From positions 1-49,621 of the forward strand of contig NZ_JABJVX010000017.1 in assembly GCF_013155465.1 (NCBI RefSeq): DNA of 49,621 nt, in the 5' to 3' direction. The notes below the pieces were generated by a model that was not told the origin of the DNA, did no database searches, and worked only from the letters and a program-made list of their open reading frames with translations. Of this stretch, positions 44,169 to 49,621 are shown piece after piece. A program made the position numbers and the translations under genes. The DNA is from Alterinioella nitratireducens. GTDB taxonomy: Bacteria; Pseudomonadota; Alphaproteobacteria; Rhodobacterales; Rhodobacteraceae. Position 1 is the first letter of the stretch. Each line of letters opens with the position of its first letter.

Positions 44169-44546
44169 TCATTCAAGCGGGCTGCGACGTAAAGAACCAA
44201 GCGCCCGGCGATCCTTGCCCGTTGGGCGGCCCTTTCCTTCATAGCCCGGATTTCGCGGAACATCGTCCTTGGCGGGCGTCAGATCGTCATAGAGCGCCTG
44301 CGCCTCGGGCGCCGGTCCGCGCCGCTCACCAAGCGCCACAACCCGCACCACCCTGATGTCGCGCCCCTGCAGGAAGGTCAGCACATCGCCCGGGGTGACG
44401 GTGGCGGCGGGCTTGTGGGTCTTGACCGCGTTCACCCGCACATGCCCGCCCGCGATCATGCGCGCGGCCAGACTGCGGGTCTTGTAGAACCGCGCCTGCC
44501 ACAGCCATTTGTCGAGCCGCAGCCGGGAGGGGGCCGCGCCGCTCAG
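44169..44546 (-). CDS. S4 domain RNA-binding protein (Hsp15-like) with apparent CTG start
   Basis: A basic 125-residue protein of the S4/Hsp15 type. The S4 motif reads RLRLDKWLWQARFYKTRSLA, then ARMIAGGHVRVNAVKTHKPA; a basic tail ends RRALGSLRRSPLE. The first in-frame ATG, at 44459, lies inside the S4 motif and would destroy it. Upstream in this frame no ATG, GTG or TTG is seen near the expected start, only CTG at 44546-44544, which overlaps the helicase stop as CTGA, exactly where an ATGA overlap would be expected. I therefore annotate CTG as the start. Related proteins bind stalled 50S subunits with peptidyl-tRNA; the exact role here is unknown. Translation is probably coupled to the helicase. 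Confidence 0.75.
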   Translation of the reverse strand: MSGAAPSRLRLDKWLWQARFYKTRSLAARMIAGGHVRVNAVKTHKPAATVTPGDVLTFLQGRDIRVVRVVALGERRGPAPEAQALYDDLTPAKDDVPRNPGYEGKGRPTGKDRRALGSLRRSPLE

Positions 44547-47383
44547 CTGTCGGTCTTCAACCCCGCCAGCGCCTGCGCGAACGGGTTGTCGGGGTCGATC
44601 TTCTTCTCGTGCCGCTTGGGCTGTGCGCTGAAGCTCTTGGGCTTGTCGCCGCGCGCGCCTTTCGGGCCACCCTTGGGCTTACCCTTGCCGCGCGGTTTGC
44701 CGCCGGGTTTGGCGTCGCGGCGCTGGCCCTGCGGGTTCGGACGGCGGCGGGGCGCCCAGGCGAAGGTGTAGAACACCTCCGTCTCGGGGGGCTCTTCCGT
44801 GGCCTGCGCCTCGGGGATTTCGGTGGGCGGCTCGGCGGGCGGCAATTCGGTCGGCGGTTCCGCCGGGCCGGTGTCGGGGTCTTCGACGGGGGTTTCCTGC
44901 GGCGGCTCGCTCGGGCCCTCATCGGGCTGCTCGTCCGGCACTTCCGTGGGCGGATCGGGGGTATCGCTGGCCTCGGGCGCGGCTTTCGCCTCTTCCACGG
45001 GCGCTTTCACCTTCACGCGCTCGCCCTTCTCGGCCTTGTAGCCCAGACCTTCCATCAGGTCCGCGAACTGTTCCAGCGTCATGCCGGTGATCGAGAGCAT
45101 ATCGGCCGTCGCCTCGAAGCCGCCCCGCGTGTCCTGCTGGCGCAGCATGTCGGCGAGGCGTTCCAGCATGTCGATGCGGATCGCGCGCGCGCCTGCCAGA
45201 CGGTAGCCCGCATTGGGGTAAAACGCGGGGTCCGCCCCCTCGACGGCGGGGATCGTCACCAGGCCCGGCGGCGGGCTTTCGGCGAATTCCGCATGGTCAT
45301 TGGCCAGACCCCAGAGCACCAGGCGCAGCCGTGTCGGCGCGGGCTTCAGCAGGGCCTGCTGGAAGATCGTGAACTGGCCGAACCGCACGCCATGCTTGCG
45401 CAACAGCCCGCGCGCGTCCTGGTCCAGCGCCTTGACCTCATCGGCGACGGGGCCGCGCGGCAAGACGCCGAGCGCCTCGACCATGCGGAAGGCGAACCCG
45501 CGCGCAAGGCCGGTGATCGCCTCATCCCGGCTCATCGCCAGAAGCGGCTCGAACAGCGTGGCGATCTTGCGGTCGATGAAATGCTGCAAGCGGCGCTGCA
45601 CCTTCTGCACCACCTCCGGTCCCGCCTCCTCGTCGACAAAGGCTTCGGCGATGGGTTTCAGAGGCTCCGGCCCCTTGACCAGCTTGCCGATGGCCATGTC
45701 GCCCCACATCAGCCCGCCCTGCTCGGTGAAATCGAACTCGGTATCGGGCGCGTTGTAGAAGCGGTCGGCACGCAGATGGAACTCGGGCGCGAGGGACGCG
45801 ACCGCCGCCTGACGCAATGTCTTGGCCTCCTCGGCCCCGGCGCTGGCATCCTGCCGGAACCGGAACCCTTCCAGACGGCCGACATATTCGCCCTCGACCG
45901 TCACTTCACCCTTGTCATTCACGTCGGCCACGAGGCCCTCCTTCTGCTTCAACCGGCGCAAGAGCACGGATGTGCGCCGGTCAACAAATCTCTGGGTCAG
46001 CGCCCCGTGCAGGGCGTCCGACAGGCGGTCTTCTACGGCACGCGTCGCCTCGCGCCAATGGGTTTCGTCATCGACCCAGTTCTTCCGCTGCGCAACATAG
46101 GTCCATGTGCGAATATAGGCCAACCGTTTCGATAATGTGTCAATGTCGCCATCCGTACGGTCCAAACGCTTGACCTGCCGCGCCAGCCAGTCGTCGGGCA
46201 CGCGGTGCAGATCCTGCAGATACTCGAATATACGCGCGAGAAGCTGCGCATGTTCCGCATGGCTGATGCCGCGGAAATCGGGGATGCAGCAGATATCCCA
46301 GAGCAGCTTGACCCCATGCGCATCGGTCAGGCGCGGGGCCATTTCCGGCATCGCCGCGATGGTCTTCAGCGCCATCAGGTCGTCGGCCTCGCGCGCGCGG
46401 GTCAGCCAATCGTCGCCTGTCGGGGCCTCCAGACTGGCGATAAGCCGCTGAGCCGAGCCAAACTCCAGCCGCGCGTTGCGCCAATGCAGTTTCTGGACGG
46501 GGCGAAAACTGTGCTCGGTGATCGCCGTCACCGTCGCCTCGTCCAGCGGCGGGGCCTCGCCTGTCACGCCGAAACTGCCCGGCTCGGTATAGCGTCCGGC
46601 CCGGCCCGCGATCTGGGCCAGTTCATTGGGCGCCAGCGCCCGCATCCGCCGCCCGTCGAATTTGCGCAGGCCGGAAAAGGCGACATGCCGGATATCGAGG
46701 TTCAGCCCCATGCCGATGGCATCCGTCGCCACCAGGAAATCGACATCGCCGTTCTGGTAAAGCTCCACCTGCGCGTTGCGGGTGCGGGGGGACAGCGCGC
46801 CCATGACCACCGCCGCCCCGCCCCGCTGACGGCGCAGAAGCTCGGCGATGGCATAGACGTTCTCGACTGAGAAGCCGACAATGGCGGATCGCGGCACCAT
46901 GCGGCTGATCTTCTTCGACCCGGTATAGGTCAGATCGGAAAACCGCTCGCGCCGGGTGAACTGGACGCCGGGAACCTGCGCCGCGATGGCCCCGCGCATG
47001 GTGTCGGAGCCCAGGAACAGCGTTTCGTGCAGCCCGCGCGCGCGCAGCAGGCGGTCGGTGAAGACATGGCCGCGCTCAGGGTCCGCACAAAGCTGGATCT
47101 CGTCGATGGCCAGGAAATCGCAGCCCATGCCGGGCGGCATCGCCTCGACGGTGCAGACCCAGTATTGGGCGCTGTCGGGCACGATGCGCTCCTCGCCGGT
47201 GACCAGCGCCACGACGCGCGGGCCGCGCAGGGCGACGATCCTGTCATAGACCTCGCGCGCCAGCAGGCGCAGCGGCAGCCCGATGATACCGGTGCGATGG
47301 GACAGCATCCGTTCGATCGCGTAATGCGTCTTGCCCGTATTGGTCGGCCCCAAGACAGCCGTGATGCGCCCGTCGCGCTGCAT
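44543..47383 (-). CDS. Suv3-like DEAD/DExH RNA helicase with low-complexity tail
   Basis: A 946-residue SF2 helicase of the mitochondrial SUV3 branch that is common in alphaproteobacteria. Walker A is LGPTNTGKTHY at the N-terminus (residues 11-21), motif II is DEIQ (94-97), and motif VI is in QIAGRAGRYTEPGSFG. The Suv3 C-terminal helical region follows to about 790. An insertion-free core is followed by an extended tail: an acidic Pro/Glu/Thr-rich stretch (about 800-880, with EPPTE-like units) and a basic Gly/Lys/Arg/Pro end that looks RNA-binding. It probably acts in RNA decay or processing. First gene of the helicase-S4-fdxA cluster. Confidence 0.9.
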   Translation of the reverse strand: MQRDGRITAVLGPTNTGKTHYAIERMLSHRTGIIGLPLRLLAREVYDRIVALRGPRVVALVTGEERIVPDSAQYWVCTVEAMPPGMGCDFLAIDEIQLCADPERGHVFTDRLLRARGLHETLFLGSDTMRGAIAAQVPGVQFTRRERFSDLTYTGSKKISRMVPRSAIVGFSVENVYAIAELLRRQRGGAAVVMGALSPRTRNAQVELYQNGDVDFLVATDAIGMGLNLDIRHVAFSGLRKFDGRRMRALAPNELAQIAGRAGRYTEPGSFGVTGEAPPLDEATVTAITEHSFRPVQKLHWRNARLEFGSAQRLIASLEAPTGDDWLTRAREADDLMALKTIAAMPEMAPRLTDAHGVKLLWDICCIPDFRGISHAEHAQLLARIFEYLQDLHRVPDDWLARQVKRLDRTDGDIDTLSKRLAYIRTWTYVAQRKNWVDDETHWREATRAVEDRLSDALHGALTQRFVDRRTSVLLRRLKQKEGLVADVNDKGEVTVEGEYVGRLEGFRFRQDASAGAEEAKTLRQAAVASLAPEFHLRADRFYNAPDTEFDFTEQGGLMWGDMAIGKLVKGPEPLKPIAEAFVDEEAGPEVVQKVQRRLQHFIDRKIATLFEPLLAMSRDEAITGLARGFAFRMVEALGVLPRGPVADEVKALDQDARGLLRKHGVRFGQFTIFQQALLKPAPTRLRLVLWGLANDHAEFAESPPPGLVTIPAVEGADPAFYPNAGYRLAGARAIRIDMLERLADMLRQQDTRGGFEATADMLSITGMTLEQFADLMEGLGYKAEKGERVKVKAPVEEAKAAPEASDTPDPPTEVPDEQPDEGPSEPPQETPVEDPDTGPAEPPTELPPAEPPTEIPEAQATEEPPETEVFYTFAWAPRRRPNPQGQRRDAKPGGKPRGKGKPKGGPKGARGDKPKSFSAQPKRHEKKIDPDNPFAQALAGLKTDS

Positions 47384-47414
47384 GTCGCTCGTCCTTCGTG
47401 GATTTGGTGGCGCG

Positions 47415-47975
47415 TCAGAGCGCCGTGCCCTCGGTCGCGCGGTTCAGCCGCTCGATGGCGGCGGCGATCTCGGGCTGACGCGGGTGGATGCGGGCGGCGG
47501 CGCGGTAGGCGGCCAGCGCGCGCTCGGGCTCGTCCATCTCCTCCAGCATGATGCCAAGCCCGCTAAGCGCGCCGAAATGGCGCGGCTCAAGCGTCAGCAC
47601 ACGGGCCAGATCCTGCATCGCGGGGCCATAGAGACCGGCCATGAAATAGGCCGAGGCACGCGCGTTCCAGCCCTCGGAAAACTCCGGCGCGTGATCCGTC
47701 AGCGCGGTCAGGTGGTCGATGGCGGCCCCGTAATCCTCGGCCTCCAGCGCCTGCATCCCGCGCCTGAGCAGCAGGTCGGCGGAGGGCGAGCCGGAATTGG
47801 ACAGCCGACGCTCGATCTCTTCCTCGATGCGCTGCCAATCCGTGGTGCCGGGATCGCGCAGGCTGTCGAACAGGCGATCCAGGTCATTGCCCTGCGCCTG
47901 CGCCGGGGAAAGCCCCAGCCAGATCGCAATGGCTGCCGCCACGATAGCGTTGTATATTGAGGTCATAGTCATCAT
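47415..47975 (-). CDS. Exported tetratricopeptide-repeat protein
   Basis: A 186-residue protein with an N-terminal signal peptide (MTSIYNAIVAAAIAIWLGLSPAQAQG; cleavage after AQA) and about three TPR units (RGMQALEAEDYGAAIDHLTAL, ARASAYFMAGLYGPAMQDLA, ALSGLGIMLEEMDEPERALA). It is likely a periplasmic scaffold protein. I start at the ATG at 47975 (or 47972), which follows AGGTAAG; the open frame extends upstream antisense to the SCP2 gene, without coding character. Divergent from the SCP2 gene by 76 bases and 31 bases upstream of the helicase. Confidence 0.78.
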   Translation of the reverse strand: MMTMTSIYNAIVAAAIAIWLGLSPAQAQGNDLDRLFDSLRDPGTTDWQRIEEEIERRLSNSGSPSADLLLRRGMQALEAEDYGAAIDHLTALTDHAPEFSEGWNARASAYFMAGLYGPAMQDLARVLTLEPRHFGALSGLGIMLEEMDEPERALAAYRAAARIHPRQPEIAAAIERLNRATEGTAL

Positions 47976-48051
47976 GTTCTTACCTGAATTTAACATTCGG
48001 CACCGATCATTCCAGCGTTTTCCGGTGCCCGTGACCAAAAGGAACGAAAAT

Positions 48052-48345
48052 ATGAGCGATATCATCACCGAGGCCGTTGCCGCCCTGCGCGAAAAGATCG
48101 ACGGCGAATTCGACGGCTCGGCAAAATTCGAGATCGAGGGCGAAGGCTCGGTCGTGGTCGACGGCGCGGGCGTGCGCGAAGGCAGCGACGGCGATGAAAC
48201 CGAGGTGACGCTGACCGCCGATGCCGACACGTTCCGTGAGATCCTCTCGGGCGAGCTGAACCCGACCTCCGCCTTCATGGGCGGGCGCCTCAAGCTCGAC
48301 GGAGATATGGGCACCGCCATGCGCCTGGCCGGCCACCTGTCCTGA
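48052..48345 (+). CDS. SCP2 sterol-binding domain protein
   Basis: A 97-residue protein consisting only of an SCP2-like fold. It begins MSDIITEAVAALREKIDGEFDGSAKFEIEGEGSVVVDG and ends with the family segment SGELNPTSAFMGGRLKLDGDMGTAMRLAGHLS. SCP2 proteins bind lipids in a hydrophobic tunnel; bacteria use them as lipid carriers or accessory factors. It starts after AAAGGA, and the hydrolase gene follows after three bases, so a joint role in lipid metabolism is likely. Confidence 0.88.
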   Translation: MSDIITEAVAALREKIDGEFDGSAKFEIEGEGSVVVDGAGVREGSDGDETEVTLTADADTFREILSGELNPTSAFMGGRLKLDGDMGTAMRLAGHLS

Positions 48346-48348
48346 GCG

Positions 48349-49296
48349 ATGCTGGAACCGGCCCCCTATCTTGCGGATATCGCGGAGGGCCCTTCGGGGG
48401 CGCAGGCCTATTGGCTGCGCGCCGCCGACGGCACCCGCATCCGCCTGGGCGTCTGGCCGCAGGGGGACAAGGGCACCGTCCTGATGTTTCCGGGCCGGAC
48501 CGAATATATCGAGAAATACGGCCGCGTCGCGGCGGAATTCGCGGCGCGCGGATATGGCATGATCGCCGTGGACTGGCGCGGCCAGGGCCTGGCCGACCGC
48601 CCCGCGCATCGCCGCGACATGGGCCATGTCATGAGCTTCGACGAATACCGCGAGGATGTGGCGGCCCTGCGCGAGGCGCTGCGCGTGCTGAACCTGCGGG
48701 GCCCGCATTTCCTGCTTGGCCACTCGATGGGCGGGGCGATCGGCTTGCGCGCGCTCTATGACGGGCTGCCCGTTGCCGCGACGGTGTTTTCCGCGCCGAT
48801 GTGGGGCATCCGCATGACCGGGTTCCTCAAGGCCATCTCTGGCATCGTCATGGGGCTGTCCAAGCCGCTCGGCCTGGACAAGACCTTCGCGCCCACCACC
48901 GGCCCCGCCGCGCCGATGGCGTTCGAGGACAACCCGCTTACCCATGACCGGGACCAGTTCGCCTATATGGAGGGCCAGACCGCCCGACATCCCGAACTGG
49001 CACTCGGCGGCCCCTCCATCACCTGGGTGCATGCCGCGGTCGAGGAATGCGCCACCTTGGTCGCGCTGGACCCGCTGGATATGCCCGCCCTGACCATGAT
49101 CGGGTCGGAGGAGAGCATCGTGGAACCCTCGGCGGTTCACGCAAGGATGGAGAACTGGCCGGGCGGGCGGCTCGAGGTGATCGAGGGCGCGCGCCATGAA
49201 TTGCTGATGGAGGTCGACGCGTTGCGCAACGCCTGCATCGAGGCCATCGCCACCTGGTTCGACAGCCACAGCGCGCGGGACGCCGCGACCGGATAA
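48349..49296 (+). CDS. pldB: Alpha/beta hydrolase, lysophospholipase-like (PldB)
   Basis: A 315-residue alpha/beta hydrolase of the serine aminopeptidase S33/monoacylglycerol lipase group. The oxyanion region is FPGRTEYIEKYGRVAAEFAA, the nucleophile Ser126 lies in LLGHSMGGAIG, and the catalytic His in EGARHELLMEVDALR. The W-R-G-Q-G-L-A-D-R motif, VDWRGQGLADRP, is typical of PldB-like enzymes. It removes acyl chains from lysophospholipids or monoacylglycerols. It lies three bases downstream of the SCP2 gene, and the stop is followed by palindrome doublet C. Confidence 0.85.
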   Translation: MLEPAPYLADIAEGPSGAQAYWLRAADGTRIRLGVWPQGDKGTVLMFPGRTEYIEKYGRVAAEFAARGYGMIAVDWRGQGLADRPAHRRDMGHVMSFDEYREDVAALREALRVLNLRGPHFLLGHSMGGAIGLRALYDGLPVAATVFSAPMWGIRMTGFLKAISGIVMGLSKPLGLDKTFAPTTGPAAPMAFEDNPLTHDRDQFAYMEGQTARHPELALGGPSITWVHAAVEECATLVALDPLDMPALTMIGSEESIVEPSAVHARMENWPGGRLEVIEGARHELLMEVDALRNACIEAIATWFDSHSARDAATG

Positions 49297-49315
49297 AGGG
49301 CCCGTCGCGGCGGAC

Positions 49316-49359
49316 GCGGCCCGTCAACGGGCCGCACATGCGCTCGGTCGACCGAGCGC
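49316..49359 (+). repeat. Paired palindromes (doublet C) downstream of the hydrolase gene
   Basis: GCGGCCCGTCAACGGGCCGC (49316-49335; 9-bp arms about CA) and GCGCTCGGTCGACCGAGCGC (49340-49359; perfect palindrome centred on GTCGAC), separated by ACAT. They start 19 bases after the hydrolase TAA. Same architecture as doublets A and B with unrelated stem sequence. Confidence 0.75.
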
Positions 49360-49408
49360 CCCCGCGCCAGGCCGCCCCGTCATCTGCAACGATTGACATG
49401 AGATGAAT

Positions 49409-49465
49409 TGGTGCGGTCGAGAAGACTCGAACTTCCACGGGAGTTACCCCACAGCGACCTCAACA
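49409..49465 (-). pseudogene. 3' half of tRNA-Leu (GAG anticodon loop to CCA end)
   Basis: On the minus strand, reading from 49465, GTTGAGGTCGCTGTGGG then GTAACTCCCGTGGAAG and TTCGAGTCTTCTCGACCGCA match tRNA-Leu: anticodon loop with GAG, 3' anticodon stem CGCTG, long variable arm, T arm and acceptor strand GACCGCA followed by CCA. The 5' partners are missing: no CAGCG before the loop and no TGCGGTC acceptor strand upstream in the window. This is a typical product of integration into a tRNA gene. Confidence 0.7.
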
Positions 49466-49621
49466 AATGCCGAAAGAACTTCGTCCTTTCAGCACTAACC
49501 AGTTAAAAGCTAACGCTTTTCTCAGGCGCAATGCGTCTACCAAAGAGCAGTGTCCCAACAGTTGGTGTAACTCCCGCCGGTAGCGCGGGCTGAGCGGAGC
49601 CTTCGCATAGCGAAGCGAGGC

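Larger units (their letters stand above)
49297..49621. other. Right margin: palindromes, tRNA-Leu fragment and lower-GC DNA
   Basis: A 325-base stretch without a convincing protein gene. It contains doublet C (49316-49359), the 3' half of a tRNA-Leu on the minus strand (49409-49465), and then lower-GC DNA with several hairpins. One hairpin is AAAAGC/GCTTTT at about 49504-49519. An 11-bp stem, GCCGAAAGAAC with GTCCTTTCAGC, lies at 49470-49494. The element TGA-GCGGAG-hairpin (49591-49621) is cut by the window end. Confidence 0.6.

Noticed and set aside
44169-44459. Start of the S4 protein at the ATG at 44459
   Set aside because: It would remove RLDKWLWQARFYKTRSLA, the core of the S4 domain.
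47976-48320. N-terminal extension of the TPR protein antisense to the SCP2 gene
   Set aside because: Ser/Pro-rich mirror sequence; the signal peptide begins at 47975 after AGGTAAG.
49409-49560. tRNA-Leu interrupted by a group I intron
   Set aside because: No paired P7 core (AGACUA/UAGUCY type) was found and no 5' exon or TGCGGTC acceptor strand lies upstream in the window; integration scar fits better.
49441-49576. Integron attC site suggested by the inverted repeat CGGGAGTTAC...GTAACTCCCG
   Set aside because: The RYYYAAC and GTTRRRY core sites are absent, and the left arm is part of the tRNA variable arm.
49531-49593. A 20-codon frame MRLPKSSVPTVGVTPAGSAG on the plus strand
   Set aside because: Very short, no clear ribosome binding site; kept only as a possible gene end because a GCGGAG-hairpin follows its stop.

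Overview
The window is high-GC chromosomal DNA that looks like an alphaproteobacterium of the Rhodobacterales (Roseobacter-type). Supporting evidence is the short ProRS, the helicase/S4/FdxA/CarD cluster, Hda next to a PerM-type permease, a DUF3726 gene and the codon use. No ribosomal or marker RNA is complete, so the genus cannot be named.

Layout, left to right. 1-669: an IS3-type transposase tail, a stretch of diverged ~40-bp tandem repeats and a tRNA-3'-end-like motif; no convincing complete gene. 670-4922 (-): RND efflux pump, adaptor then permease. 5185-10932 (+): a tightly overlapped five-gene catabolic operon (aldehyde dehydrogenase, M19-like protein, unknown 565-aa protein, DUF3726, Ldh2-type oxidoreductase). 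10988-14287 (-): peptidase T, LolD, LolC/E. 14429-16583: ADP-ribosylglycohydrolase-like protein, DUF2937 protein, small secreted protein. 16652-23704 (-): ProRS, Ppx, Ppk, Hda, AI-2E permease. 23896-27187: NhaA, acyl-CoA synthetase, lipoprotein. 27262-28272: MoaA. 28448-38431: an amino-acid/peptide block with three minus-strand enzymes (ArgE-like, FAD oxidase, M20D amidohydrolase) divergent from a complete peptide ABC transporter. 38668-41118: Lrp-type regulator and CPA2 antiporter. 41064-42933: CobT and CobS. 42988-47383 (-): Suv3-like helicase, S4 protein, FdxA, CarD. 47415-49296: TPR protein, SCP2-like protein, lysophospholipase-like hydrolase. 49297-49621: a palindrome doublet and the 3' half of a tRNA-Leu.

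How the genes fit together. ArgE-like, oxidase and M20D enzymes beside a DppABCDF-type transporter suggest import and breakdown of peptides or acylated amino acids. Ppx and Ppk govern polyphosphate; Hda restrains DnaA. The interior reads as core genome, while both ends carry marks of integration (IS tail and tRNA-like motif on the left, split tRNA-Leu on the right).

Most unusual items: (1) the second peptide-ABC ATPase has about 85 extra residues with two predicted membrane helices between Walker A and the Q-loop; (2) the five-gene operon has an M19 protein lacking the usual first-site metal ligands and a partner of unknown function; (3) a family of paired palindromes lies directly after stop codons, with the same architecture but unrelated stems; (4) the S4 gene appears to have only a CTG start, overlapping the helicase stop codon; (5) the tRNA-Leu 3' half marks a probable island boundary.
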